A DNA stretch of 64,000 bases from Alphaproteobacteria bacterium (lineage in GTDB: Bacteria > Pseudomonadota > Alphaproteobacteria > Sphingomonadales > Sphingomonadaceae), in the NCBI GenBank assembly GCA_003241875.1, contig QBLU01000008.1, forward strand, positions 36,780 through 100,779, written 5' to 3'. Each line of letters starts with the position of its first letter. The stretch's first letter is position 1. Shown here piece after piece: positions 29,841 to 38,063 of this stretch. Below the pieces are notes generated by a model that was given only the letters and a program-made list of their open reading frames with translations, was not told the origin of the DNA and made no database searches. A program made the translations under genes and the position numbers.

Positions 29841-31025
29841 ATGATCGATTATCTGCAGAAGCTGCTAGGCCAGACCGGCCTGGCGCCCCACGGCGTATGC
29901 CTGTTGTGGGACCCGGCGCTGATCTGGACCCATGTCATCGCCGATGCAGCTATCGGCCTTGCCTATTTCTCGATTCCGTTTGCGATGGCGGTGTTCCTGA
30001 CCAAGCGCCCCGACATCCGGTTCCGGGCTGTCGCCTGGCTGTTTGTCGCCTTTATCATTGCCTGTGGTGCCACGCATTTCCTCTCGATCTGGACGCTGTG
30101 GAACCCCGACTATGGTCCCGAGGCGTTGGTCAAGCTGGTGACCGCCGTGGTCTCTGTCGCGACGGCCGTGATGCTGTGGCCGCTGCTGCCGCAGGCGCTG
30201 GCGCTGCCGTCGCCCGAGATGCTGCAGCGGGCGAACGAAGACCTGATGCTGCGCGTCGCCGAACGCGATGCCGCGCTCGATGCCCTGCAGGCCGCCAACG
30301 CCACCCGCGACCATGCCGAGGCGATGCTGGCGCAGGCCCAAAGGATGGAGGCGCTCGGCCAGCTGACCGGCGGCATTGCCCATGATTTCAATAATTTGCT
30401 GACCATCGTGGTCGCCAATGTCGATCGTGCCCGGCGATTCGGCAGTGACAATCCGCGCATTGTCGGGGCGCTCGATGCGGCACAGAGTGGCGCCGACCGC
30501 GCAGCACGGTTGACGGACCAGCTGTTGTCCTTTGCCCGGCGTCAACCCCTGCAACCGGAGACCCACGATCTCAATGCCATCGTCGAAGACAGCATGGCGC
30601 TGTTCGGGCGCACGCTCGATCCGTCGATCCGTCTGCGCGTCGAGCTGGCGTCCGACCTGTGGCCGGTCCGCATCGACCAGGGCCAGTGCGAAAATGCCGT
30701 GCTGAACCTGATCGTCAATGCCCGCGACGCCATGCCCGACGGCGGCACGCTGACCATCCGCACCGCCAATGTCGAAGGCGAAGCCGCCGTCGAGTTGCAG
30801 ATCATCGACACGGGCACGGGCATGCCGCCCGATGTCGTGGCCCGCGCCTTCGAACCGTTTTTCACGACCAAGGCAACGGGGCGCGGCAGCGGTCTGGGGT
30901 TGAGCCAGGTCTATGGATTTGCCAGCCAGTCGGGCGGCGAGGTCGACATCATTTCGACACCCGAGGCCGGGACGACGGTGTCGTTGCGCTTGCCGGGTGC
31001 CGAGCAATTGCAGGAAACGACTTGA
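29841..31025 (+). CDS. Sensor histidine kinase with ethylene-receptor-like N-terminal domain
   Basis: The 394-residue product has three membrane helices at about residues 29-51, 61-84 and 95-117. They read ADAAIGLAYFSIP, IACGATHF and TAVVSVATAVML, closely like the ethylene-binding domain of plant ETR1. Asp35, Tyr42, Pro46, Cys75 and His79 keep the ETR1 spacing (Asp25, Tyr32, Pro36, Cys65, His69), including the copper ligands in CGATH. A coiled linker, a dimerisation domain with phospho-His181 (GIAHDFNNLL) and an ATPase domain (NARDAM, DTGTGMP, GRGSGLGLS) follow. It shares one base with the receiver gene at 31025. Confidence 0.9.
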   Translation: MIDYLQKLLGQTGLAPHGVCLLWDPALIWTHVIADAAIGLAYFSIPFAMAVFLTKRPDIRFRAVAWLFVAFIIACGATHFLSIWTLWNPDYGPEALVKLVTAVVSVATAVMLWPLLPQALALPSPEMLQRANEDLMLRVAERDAALDALQAANATRDHAEAMLAQAQRMEALGQLTGGIAHDFNNLLTIVVANVDRARRFGSDNPRIVGALDAAQSGADRAARLTDQLLSFARRQPLQPETHDLNAIVEDSMALFGRTLDPSIRLRVELASDLWPVRIDQGQCENAVLNLIVNARDAMPDGGTLTIRTANVEGEAAVELQIIDTGTGMPPDVVARAFEPFFTTKATGRGSGLGLSQVYGFASQSGGEVDIISTPEAGTTVSLRLPGAEQLQETT

Positions 31026-31441
31026 TGGCCACCGTGTTGGATGTTGCCCGACTGCCCGTGATCCTGATTGTCGAAGACGAGGCGCTGCTCCGCGAAGTCA
31101 GCGCCATGGAATTCGAGGATGCGGGCTTCATCGTCCTTACCGCCGCCGATGGCGACGAGGCCCTGGCCTATGTCGCCAATCGTCCCGACATCGACCTGCT
31201 GTTCACCGACATCAGCCTGCGCGACAGCATCGACGGCTGGACGATCGCCGAACGGGCGCGGGTGATGCGGCCCGACCTGGCGATCATCTATGCCACGGGC
31301 TATGCCCCCGACGCCGTCAAGCTGGTCAAGGACGCGCGTTTCTTCAAGAAACCGTTCCTGCCGATGGCGATCGTCGCGGCAGCGCGGGAGATGATCGGCG
31401 ACCGCCCCAGTCAATCCACCGCCGGCACCGATTTCAGATAG
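31025..31441 (+). CDS. Single-domain response regulator (receiver only)
   Basis: The 138-residue product is a CheY-like receiver. The acidic pocket is LIVEDE near residue 17, the phospho-acceptor is Asp62 in LLFTDIS, the Thr/Ser switch is in IIYATGYA, and the conserved Lys is in FFKKPF. No output domain follows. Its ATG overlaps the kinase stop (TGATG), so it is the partner of the ethylene-receptor-like kinase. The last 31 bp overlap the 3' end of the convergent cytochrome gene. Confidence 0.92.
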   Translation: MATVLDVARLPVILIVEDEALLREVSAMEFEDAGFIVLTAADGDEALAYVANRPDIDLLFTDISLRDSIDGWTIAERARVMRPDLAIIYATGYAPDAVKLVKDARFFKKPFLPMAIVAAAREMIGDRPSQSTAGTDFR

Positions 31442-32325
31442 GCGGCGATGGCGGCGCGGTCGGCCTTGGTCAGCTTGGCCATGTTCTGCTGCACCTCGAC
31501 CATGCTGCCGCCGACACTGTCGTAATCGGGCGTGAAGCCGGTTTCGAGATAGGTTTCGATCTCTTCCGCCGACCACGCGCCGATTCCCGATTTCGCTGGC
31601 GTGATGTTGGGAATGCGACCCTTGCCCTCCGGATTGGCCGCACCGCCGAGCCACCTTCCGGCGTCGAGCCCGCCCAGCCCCTGCAGCGTGCGCGGCGTAT
31701 GGCACTGGCCGCAATGGCCCGGCCCTTCGACGAGATAGCGACCCTGGGCGGCGGTGGCCGGCGCGCCCGCTGGCAGCGACACGACCGGTGTTTCATCGCC
31801 GAGGTACAGCAGCTTCCACAGGCCGACGCCGCGGCGGATATTATAGGGAAAGCCCAGCACCGTTTCGGGCGTGCGGGTCGTGACCGGTGGCAGCGTGCGC
31901 AAATAGGCAAACAGGTCGGCGATGTCGCCCTTCGTCATCTTGATATAGCTGTTGTACGGGAACGCCGGATACAGGTGGCGCCCCTCGGGATCGACGCCGC
32001 GCTGCATGGCATTGGCAAAATCGGCGATCCGCCAGTTGCCGATGCCGGCGCCCGGATCGGGCGAGATGTTGGGCGCCTGGAACTGGCCGAACGGCGTTGC
32101 CAGTGCGCGGCCACCGAGCCGCAGCCGATCGTCGCCCCGGGCCCCGGCGGCGGCATGGCACGAGGCGCAGCCGCCTGCCCAGAAGATGCGGGCGCCGCGC
32201 CCGGCGTCGCCGCTGGCCTCGGCCGCGATGGCAGCGGCGGGCAGCCGCCGAGGTATCGTCAGCACCCAGAACAGCGCCGCTGCCGCCACGATGACGACTG
32301 CGACCGCGATGGCGGCCCGGCGCAT
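31411..32325 (-). CDS. Di-haem cytochrome c
   Basis: The 304-residue product has an N-terminal membrane anchor (residues 5-23) and two c-type haem sites, CASCH near residue 53 and CGQCH near residue 208. Each is followed by a region with a candidate axial Met or His. The fold resembles cytochrome subunits of alcohol, aldehyde or sorbitol dehydrogenases, but no such dehydrogenase is adjacent. It lies 7 bp after the cytochrome c' gene, so the two form an operon. Electron partner unknown. Confidence 0.9.
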   Translation of the reverse strand: MRRAAIAVAVVIVAAAALFWVLTIPRRLPAAAIAAEASGDAGRGARIFWAGGCASCHAAAGARGDDRLRLGGRALATPFGQFQAPNISPDPGAGIGNWRIADFANAMQRGVDPEGRHLYPAFPYNSYIKMTKGDIADLFAYLRTLPPVTTRTPETVLGFPYNIRRGVGLWKLLYLGDETPVVSLPAGAPATAAQGRYLVEGPGHCGQCHTPRTLQGLGGLDAGRWLGGAANPEGKGRIPNITPAKSGIGAWSAEEIETYLETGFTPDYDSVGGSMVEVQQNMAKLTKADRAAIAAYLKSVPAVD

Positions 32326-32332
32326 GGCGCGC

Positions 32333-32776
32333 CTATTGTTCCTTGACGCGGAACGTCTCGTGGCAGCTCTTGCAGTTTGCCGTGACCGCTCCGAACAGCG
32401 GCTTCATCGCGTCGAGGCTCGCCGGCCTGGCCGCGGCGGCGGCCCCCGTGTCGGTCTGGAACTTGGCGACCGCAGCCTTGAAATCGGCGGGCTTTTCCCA
32501 GATTGCCGGCGCGGCTTCGGTCTTGCCGCCGGTCTTCGATGTCGGCGGGAACTTGCTGCCAAAGGCCTTGGCGCCATTGTTCATGCTGGTGAACAGCGCC
32601 GTGACGGCAGCGGCATCATAAGGCGTCTCGCCCTTCATGTAACCGACCAACGCCTTGGTATCCTTGCCATTCTGCTTCATGATCGCTTGGCGTTCGGCGA
32701 TCGGATCGGCGGCGATCGCCGGGACCGCAGCCCCGGCAACGGTGGCGGCGGCGATCAGCAACTGGGTCATGCGCAT
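32333..32776 (-). CDS. Cytochrome c' (class II)
   Basis: The 147-residue product has a signal peptide (LLIAAATVAGAAVPAIA) and a four-helix-bundle pattern with the haem site CKSCH near the C-terminus, the hallmark of class II cytochromes c. Such proteins bind NO or pass electrons in the periplasm. GGGAG lies 8 nt before the ATG at 32776. It is the first gene of a two-gene cytochrome operon. Confidence 0.92.
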   Translation of the reverse strand: MRMTQLLIAAATVAGAAVPAIAADPIAERQAIMKQNGKDTKALVGYMKGETPYDAAAVTALFTSMNNGAKAFGSKFPPTSKTGGKTEAAPAIWEKPADFKAAVAKFQTDTGAAAAARPASLDAMKPLFGAVTANCKSCHETFRVKEQ

Positions 32777-32876
32777 CGGTGGTTCTCCCTCGGGCGGCTA
32801 TGCTGGGCACAGCAAAGCCAAGTCCGGGCGATTGCGCAATGGAGAAATTCGGCCGCGGCAACGCCGCCGCTCGGCC

Positions 32877-34763
32877 TCAGGCCATCGCGGCTTCCAGCGC
32901 CTCGCTCGCCGCCAGCCAGTTGGCCTCGCTCGCCGCGAGCAGCTTTTCGGTTTCGCCGCGCAGCCGCATCAGGTCGCGCGCGGGGCGGTGCATGTCGGAC
33001 GCATTTGCCGATTTCGGGTCGACCAGCGCGCGGTCGAGCTCGGCCAGCCGGGCGGTAAGCCGGGCTGTTTCCGCCTCGGCGTCCTTTACCGTCTTGCGCA
33101 GGCCGGCAGCGGCCTCGCGCGCCGCGGCGGCCGCCTTGCGATCGTCCTTCTTGTTGCCGCCCGAACCCTTGCCGCCCTTGCCGCCCTCGGGTGATGCCGG
33201 GCCCTTGCCGAGGATGGTGTCGGTGTAATCGTCGAGGCTGCCGGCAAATTCGGTCGCCCGCCCAGCATCGACGAGTACCAGCCGGTCGGCACTCGCCTCG
33301 ATCATGTGCCGATCATGGCTGACGACGACGACGGCGCCTTCATAATCGTTGAGCGCCTGGACCAGCGCCTCGCGGGTGTCGACATCCAGGTGGTTGGTCG
33401 GCTCGTCGAGGATCAGCAGGTGCGGCGCGTCGCGGGTGATCAGCGCCAGCGCCAGCCGGGCCTTTTCGCCGCCCGACATCTTGCCGACCTTTTGCTCCGC
33501 CATGGCGCCCGAAAAGCCGAAGCGGCCGAGCTGCGCGCGCACCTGCGAAGGGTTGGCGCCGCGCATCAGCCGGCTCATATGCTCGAGCGGGGTGTCGTCG
33601 CTGTCGAGCTCCTCCACCTGATACTGGGTGAAATAGCCGACGCGCAGCTTGCCCGGAGCGTGCTTAGTGCCCTCCATCGGCGGCAATTGCCCCGACAGCA
33701 GCCGCGCCAGCGTCGTCTTCCCGTTGCCGTTGCGTCCGAGCAGCGCCAGCCGGTCATCCGGGTCGAGCCGCAGGTCGATCTGTTCGAGAATGGCACGACC
33801 GTCATAGCCGACCGCGGCATGGTCGAGCTGGACCAGCGGCGGCTTTAGCGGCTGCGGCGACGGGAAGTTGAAGACGAGCGTCGGATCGGTCACCGCCTCG
33901 GCGATCGGCTGCATCCTGGCCAGCGCCTTTTGCCGCGACTGCGCCTGCTTGGCGGTCGAGGCGCGCGCGCTGTTGCGAGCGACATAGTCCTGCAGCTTGG
34001 CACGCTGCGCCGCCTGGGCCTCGCGGGCGCTGGCGAGCTGCGCCAGGCGCTCGGCACGCTGGCGCTCGAAATCGTCATAACCGCCGGGATACAGCGTGAT
34101 CTTGCCCTGCTCGAGGTGCAGGATGCTGTCGACGACATTGTTGAGCAGGTCGCGTTCGTGGCTGATCACGACGATGGTGGCGCGATAGGTCTTTAAGAAA
34201 GATTCGAGCCACATCGTCGCTTCGAGATCGAGGTGGTTCGACGGTTCGTCGAGGAGCAGCAGGTCGGGCTGCGAAAAGAGCAGCGCCGCCAACGCGACGC
34301 GCATCCGCCAGCCGCCCGAGTAGCTGTCGAGCGGGCGATGCTGCGCCGCCTCGTCAAAGCCCAGGCCGACGAGGATGCGGCTGGCGCGGGCAGCGGCGGT
34401 ATAGGCGTCGATGGCAATCAGCCGCTCGTGGATTTCGGCGACGCGGTGCGGATCGACATTGCCGGCTTCCTCCTCCGCCATCAGCGCGGCGCGCTCGACA
34501 TCGGCCGCAAGCACGGTTTCGAACGGCGTGCCCTGCCCCGCCGGCGCCTCCTGAGCGACATAGCCGAGACGGGCGGACTTGGGCATCTCGACGCTGCCGC
34601 TGTCGGGATCGAGCGTGCCGGCAATGACCTTCATCAGCGTCGACTTGCCAGCGCCATTGCGGCCGATCAGCCCGATGCGGCCCCGCGGCGGCAGGGTCGC
34701 GGTGGCATTGTCGAGGATGGTCCGGCCGCCGAGGCGGACGGTTACGGCGTTCATGGTCAGCAT
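32877..34763 (-). CDS. ABC-F family ATPase (YheS-like)
   Basis: The 628-residue product has two ATP-binding cassettes and no membrane part. Walker A motifs are GRNGAGKST and GRNGNGKTT, the ABC signatures are YSGGWRMR and MSGGEKAR, and Walker B motifs are LLLLDEPSNHLD and LLILDEPTNHLD. A charged linker separates the cassettes and a coiled-coil C-terminal tail with a Gly/Lys-rich hinge follows. ABC-F proteins act on ribosomes, usually at the E site. The start MLTMN at 34763 matches homologues, although the ribosome site is weak. Confidence 0.93.
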   Translation of the reverse strand: MLTMNAVTVRLGGRTILDNATATLPPRGRIGLIGRNGAGKSTLMKVIAGTLDPDSGSVEMPKSARLGYVAQEAPAGQGTPFETVLAADVERAALMAEEEAGNVDPHRVAEIHERLIAIDAYTAAARASRILVGLGFDEAAQHRPLDSYSGGWRMRVALAALLFSQPDLLLLDEPSNHLDLEATMWLESFLKTYRATIVVISHERDLLNNVVDSILHLEQGKITLYPGGYDDFERQRAERLAQLASAREAQAAQRAKLQDYVARNSARASTAKQAQSRQKALARMQPIAEAVTDPTLVFNFPSPQPLKPPLVQLDHAAVGYDGRAILEQIDLRLDPDDRLALLGRNGNGKTTLARLLSGQLPPMEGTKHAPGKLRVGYFTQYQVEELDSDDTPLEHMSRLMRGANPSQVRAQLGRFGFSGAMAEQKVGKMSGGEKARLALALITRDAPHLLILDEPTNHLDVDTREALVQALNDYEGAVVVVSHDRHMIEASADRLVLVDAGRATEFAGSLDDYTDTILGKGPASPEGGKGGKGSGGNKKDDRKAAAAAREAAAGLRKTVKDAEAETARLTARLAELDRALVDPKSANASDMHRPARDLMRLRGETEKLLAASEANWLAASEALEAAMA

Positions 34764-34835
34764 GGAACGGCGTTAGCATGCTGCGGCGCAGCGCGGAAGG
34801 GCGCGGAGCTGCGCGCGCCGAGCGGAGCGCTGATA

Positions 34836-34869
34836 AGAAAACGGCCAGCGGGGGTGCCCCGCTGGCCGT
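34836..34869 (-). terminator. Intrinsic terminator downstream of the cytochrome c gene
   Basis: A perfect 13-bp stem (34841-34853 with 34857-34869, loop GTG) is followed on the minus strand by TTTTCTTATC. It would end transcripts coming from the cytochrome c gene at 35026 after they pass repeat copy C. Confidence 0.75.
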
Positions 34870-34882
34870 ACTTAAAGTCAGG

Positions 34883-35000
34883 GCATGGGCAAAGCCCATG
34901 CTGGCGTCTGACGGGGTCAACGGAGGAACTCCGCCGCTCCGCCGCCCCGCCGGCCGTGCTTGCGCCTGTCGGCGCAAAGCAAGCGATTGCTATGCAATCG
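34883..35000 (-). repeat. 3'-UTR repeat element, copy C (after cytochrome c)
   Basis: Read from the cytochrome stop, it contains a CGATTGC-TAT-GCAATCG hairpin (34984-35000), a GCGCAAGC and GGCCGGCGGGGCGG core, a GTCAGACG box, and a perfect 8-bp stem GCATGGGC over AAA/TTT at 34883-34901. Orientation relative to the gene is the same as in the other four copies. A separate terminator lies just beyond. Confidence 0.85.
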
Positions 35001-35025
35001 TCTCGCTATGCGCGCGCGGCGCTGC

Positions 35026-35406
35026 TCACTTCTTCGTTGCGAGGAATGCGATCACATTGGCGCGATCTTCGGGCTTCTTCAGGCCGGCAAAGGCCATCTT
35101 GGTGCCCTTGATGACCTTCTGGGGCGCTGCGAGATAGGTGTCGAGCTGGGCGACGGTCCAGGTCAGGCCGCTGTTCTTGTTGGCGGCCGAATAGGTGTAG
35201 CCCGGGACAGTGCCGGCCTTGCGGCCGACGACGCCGTGCAGCGACGGACCGACGCGGTTCACGCCCTTGTCGGTGACATGGCAGACCTTACACTGGTTGA
35301 AAACGACGGCGCCCTTGGCGGCGTCGCCGGCGGCGGCAGCGGGGGTCGACAGGGTGGCAACCGACACAGCAGCGGCGGCGATCGTGGCGAAAGCAATCTT
35401 GGTCAT
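35026..35406 (-). CDS. Cytochrome c, class I (cytochrome c2-like)
   Basis: The 126-residue product has a signal peptide (KIAFATIAAAAVSVATLSTPAAA), the haem site CKVCH, the class I pattern NRVGPSLHGVVGRKAG and YTYSAANKNSG, and an axial Met in GTKMAFAGL. It is a soluble periplasmic electron carrier, likely serving the respiratory chain. ATG at 35406 has GAGAGG upstream. A perfect palindrome lies in its promoter region. Confidence 0.95.
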   Translation of the reverse strand: MTKIAFATIAAAAVSVATLSTPAAAAGDAAKGAVVFNQCKVCHVTDKGVNRVGPSLHGVVGRKAGTVPGYTYSAANKNSGLTWTVAQLDTYLAAPQKVIKGTKMAFAGLKKPEDRANVIAFLATKK

Positions 35407-35481
35407 GCGGCCTCTCGGGTTTCGTGGAAAATGCCCAATAGACGGTTTCGGCGGGCGTCGCAATTTCTAGCCGGCCTTGGA

Positions 35482-35493
35482 ATTGTTAACAAT
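35482..35493. promoter_or_regulatory. Palindrome ATTGTTAACAAT upstream of the cytochrome c gene
   Basis: A perfect 12-bp palindrome lies 76 bp before the cytochrome c start, in an unusually AT-rich patch for this genome. It could be an operator for a dimeric regulator. No binding protein can be named. Confidence 0.35.
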
Positions 35494-35533
35494 CGGTCGG
35501 AAAGTCGCGGGGTCGCGCAACTTTGGCGCAACA

Positions 35534-36325
35534 TCAGCCGAGCAGATACTCGACGAGGCTGCGCACCTTGGCCTGGCGCCACTGCGGCGTCGGCGCGATC
35601 AGCCAATAGGCCGCGGTCGCCGCCTGCGCTTCACCCAGCGCCACGATACGTCCCGCCGCCAGATCGGCCGCCGCCAGCGTCGCCGGCACCAGCGCCTGGC
35701 CGAGCCCGGCCGCTGCGGCATCGATCGCCAGTCCGGCGTCCGCCACGGTCAGCCCCGGTGCCTGCGGGTCGCCCGGGTGGGCAATGCGCAGCGCATCGAC
35801 CGGCGCATCGGGCGCGCCGACCAGCACCAGCGTTTCGGCCGCGAGCGTGCGGCCGTGGATGCCCTCCGCCTCCGGTTCACCCGAATAGACGATGGCGAGA
35901 TCGAGATTGGCCTGGGTAAAATCCGGGACGCCGTCGATGCCGGCAATGACGAAGCGGATGTCGGGATGCTGCGCAGCATAGCGCGCCAGCCGGGCATTGA
36001 GCCACTTCGCCGTGAAGTCGCGCGGCGCCGCGATGGTCAGCACTTTCGACCCCTGCCCGTCCTGCAGGATACGGACGCTTTCCTCGAAATTCAGGAACCC
36101 GGCCCGCAGCGCCGGCAGCGAGCGTTCCGCCTCGGCCGTCAGCTCCAGGTTGCGGGTCATGCGCTTGAACAGTACGACGCCGAGCGTGTCCTCGAGCGCG
36201 CGGATCTGCTGGCCGACGGCGGCGGGCGTCACCGCGAGCTCGTCCGCCGCCTTGGTGAACGACAGGTGCCGGGCGGCGGCGTCGAACACGCGGAGCGCAT
36301 TCAGCGGCAGGTGCGTGCGCTTCAT
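35534..36325 (-). CDS. LysR-family transcriptional regulator (GcvA-like)
   Basis: The 263-residue product starts LPLNALRVFDAAARHLSFTKAADEL with a winged helix-turn-helix (AVTPAAVGQQIRALEDTLG), then a periplasmic-binding-like effector domain with WLNARLARYAAQHPDI. It resembles the GcvA branch. It is somewhat shorter than the usual 290-300 residues. It follows apaG by 4 bp on the same strand, so it may be read from the metZ-apaG unit. Target genes are unknown. Confidence 0.9.
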   Translation of the reverse strand: MKRTHLPLNALRVFDAAARHLSFTKAADELAVTPAAVGQQIRALEDTLGVVLFKRMTRNLELTAEAERSLPALRAGFLNFEESVRILQDGQGSKVLTIAAPRDFTAKWLNARLARYAAQHPDIRFVIAGIDGVPDFTQANLDLAIVYSGEPEAEGIHGRTLAAETLVLVGAPDAPVDALRIAHPGDPQAPGLTVADAGLAIDAAAAGLGQALVPATLAAADLAAGRIVALGEAQAATAAYWLIAPTPQWRQAKVRSLVEYLLG

Positions 36326-36329
36326 CGGC

Positions 36330-36740
36330 TCAGTTGACGCTCGGCTTCAGCGTCGGATGCTCCAGCGCAAAGGCCGGAATGGCGACGTCGAAGGCGCCGC
36401 TTTCGCCGCGCATTTCGTAATGGCCCTGCATGGTGCCGCTCGTCGTTGCCAGCGGGCAGCCCGAGACGTAATCGAAGGCGCCGCCCGGCTCGATCAGCGG
36501 CTGCTGGCCGATCACCCCGGGCCCATCGACATGTTCGATATGGCCGTCGCCATCGGTGATCGCCCAATGGCGCGTCAGCAGTTGCACCGTCTCGAGGCCG
36601 TGGTTCTCGATGCGGACATGATAGCTCCAGACGTGCCGCGGCGCCCGGGGGTCCGACTGGTCGGGCAGGTAGCGCGGCGCGACGCGCACGGTGATGCGCC
36701 GCGTCGTCGCCTGATAAGGGAACATCAGGTTGATGACCAT
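36330..36740 (-). CDS. apaG: ApaG domain protein
   Basis: The 136-residue product is a fibronectin III-like ApaG protein: ITVRVAPRYLPDQSD, then HVWSYHVRIENHG, LLTRHWAITDGDG and GVIGQQPLIEPGGAFDYVSG, with GTMQGHYEM near the end. ApaG is linked to divalent-cation tolerance in enterobacteria; its biochemical role is unsettled. The ATG at 36740 follows the metZ stop with no gap; another ATG at 36725 is possible. Confidence 0.93.
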   Translation of the reverse strand: MVINLMFPYQATTRRITVRVAPRYLPDQSDPRAPRHVWSYHVRIENHGLETVQLLTRHWAITDGDGHIEHVDGPGVIGQQPLIEPGGAFDYVSGCPLATTSGTMQGHYEMRGESGAFDVAIPAFALEHPTLKPSVN

Positions 36741-37949
36741 CTACAGGCCGACGCCGCGCAGCGCCTGGTCGAGATCGTCGATCAGGTCGTGCGGGTCCTC
36801 GAGGCCCACCGACAGGCGCAGCATGCCTTCGGTAATGCCCATCTGCTCACGCACATCGGGGCTGACGCTGGCGTGGGTGGTGGAGGCCGGATGCGTCATC
36901 AGCGTGCGCGAATCGCCGAGATTGTTCGAAATGTCGATCAGCGCCAGGCCGTCGAGCAGGCCATGCGCCTGTGGTCGGCCGCCGTCGAGGAACAGCGCGA
37001 TGATGGTGCCGCCGGCGGTCATCTGGCGCATCGCCAGCGCGTGCTGCGGATGCGACGCGAGGCCCGGATACAGCGCGCGCGGCACACGGCCTTCGAGGAA
37101 GGTTGCAACCTTCAGTGCGTTCTCGCACGAGCGGCGAACCCGCAGGTCGAGCGTCTCGAGGCTTTTCAGCACCACCCAGGCGTTGAATGGCGACAGGTTC
37201 GGCCCGGTGTGGCGCGCATAGGCCAGGTAGACGTCGTTCATCCACTGCTCGCTGCCGAGCACAGCGCCGGCGAGCACCCGGCCCTGCCCGTCCATCAGCT
37301 TGGTCGCCGAATAGGCGACGACATCGGCGCCGAGGTCGAGCGGCCGCTGGACGATTGGCGAGGCGAAGGCATTGTCGACGACGACGACGGCGCCGGCATC
37401 ATGGCCGATGTCGGCAATGGCGCGAATGTCGGACACTTCAAGGCCGGGATTGGACGGCGTTTCGAGGAAGAACGCCTTGGTATTCGGCTGGCGGGCACGC
37501 GCCCAGGCGTCGACATCGGCGGCATCGACGGTCGTCGTCTGGATGCCGAAGCGCGGCAGGATGGTGTCGACGAGGACCCGGCACGATCCGAACAGCGCCC
37601 GCCCGGCGACAAGATGATCGCCGGCCGAAAGCTGGCAGAGCAGCGCCGCGGTCATCGCCGCCATGCCGGTCGTCGTCGCCCGCGCCGCCTCGGCGCCTTC
37701 AAGCAGCGCCAGCCGCTTTTCGAGCATATCCGTGGTCGGATTCTGCAACCGCGAATAGGTCATGCCCGGGCGTTCGCCGCGGAAGCGTGCGGCGGCTTCC
37801 TCAGCATTATCATAGGCATAGCCCGAGGTCATGAAGATCGCCTCGGACGTTTCGCCGAAATCCGACCGCGCCGTGCCGCCGCGCACAGCGAGCGTCGCCG
37901 GCCGCCAGGTGTCGGTGATGGAGCGGTCCTGGCCGGTGAAACGTTTCAT
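36741..37949 (-). CDS. metZ: O-succinylhomoserine sulfhydrylase
   Basis: The 402-residue product is a PLP-dependent Cys/Met-metabolism enzyme. It has the YSRLQNPTTDMLEKRLALLEG start of the core, DNAFASPIVQRPLDLGADVV, and the PLP lysine Lys217 in SATKLMDGQGRV. It makes homocysteine from O-succinylhomoserine and sulfide. The best match in wording is MetZ, although cystathionine gamma-synthase is a relative. It heads a metZ-apaG-lysR unit and diverges from tetR. Confidence 0.92.
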   Translation of the reverse strand: MKRFTGQDRSITDTWRPATLAVRGGTARSDFGETSEAIFMTSGYAYDNAEEAAARFRGERPGMTYSRLQNPTTDMLEKRLALLEGAEAARATTTGMAAMTAALLCQLSAGDHLVAGRALFGSCRVLVDTILPRFGIQTTTVDAADVDAWARARQPNTKAFFLETPSNPGLEVSDIRAIADIGHDAGAVVVVDNAFASPIVQRPLDLGADVVAYSATKLMDGQGRVLAGAVLGSEQWMNDVYLAYARHTGPNLSPFNAWVVLKSLETLDLRVRRSCENALKVATFLEGRVPRALYPGLASHPQHALAMRQMTAGGTIIALFLDGGRPQAHGLLDGLALIDISNNLGDSRTLMTHPASTTHASVSPDVREQMGITEGMLRLSVGLEDPHDLIDDLDQALRGVGL

Positions 37950-38036
37950 GTCGAACGGGATAGTCCCGCCACGGCGACCGTGCAACGCGGCGTTTGCGAC
38001 GAACTGCAAATGTACGCGATCAAACACTCTCGACAG

Positions 38037-38056
38037 CATACCGACCGGTTGGTATG
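38037..38056. promoter_or_regulatory. Near-perfect 20-bp palindrome, likely TetR operator
   Basis: CATACCGACC and GGTTGGTATG form a 20-bp palindrome with one mismatch. It ends 7 bp before the tetR start and lies 88 bp upstream of metZ. A TetR regulator encoded beside it is the obvious ligand, so autorepression is likely; metZ could also be affected. Confidence 0.75.
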
Positions 38057-38063
38057 GTTTTGC

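Noticed and set aside
35997..38063. Upstream extension of the tetR frame (about 690 codons)
   Set aside because: It crosses lysR, apaG and metZ in antisense. The TetR domain starts at 38064.
37950..38063. SAM riboswitch upstream of metZ
   Set aside because: The leader lacks the conserved SAM-II sequence blocks, and only the TetR palindrome stands out.
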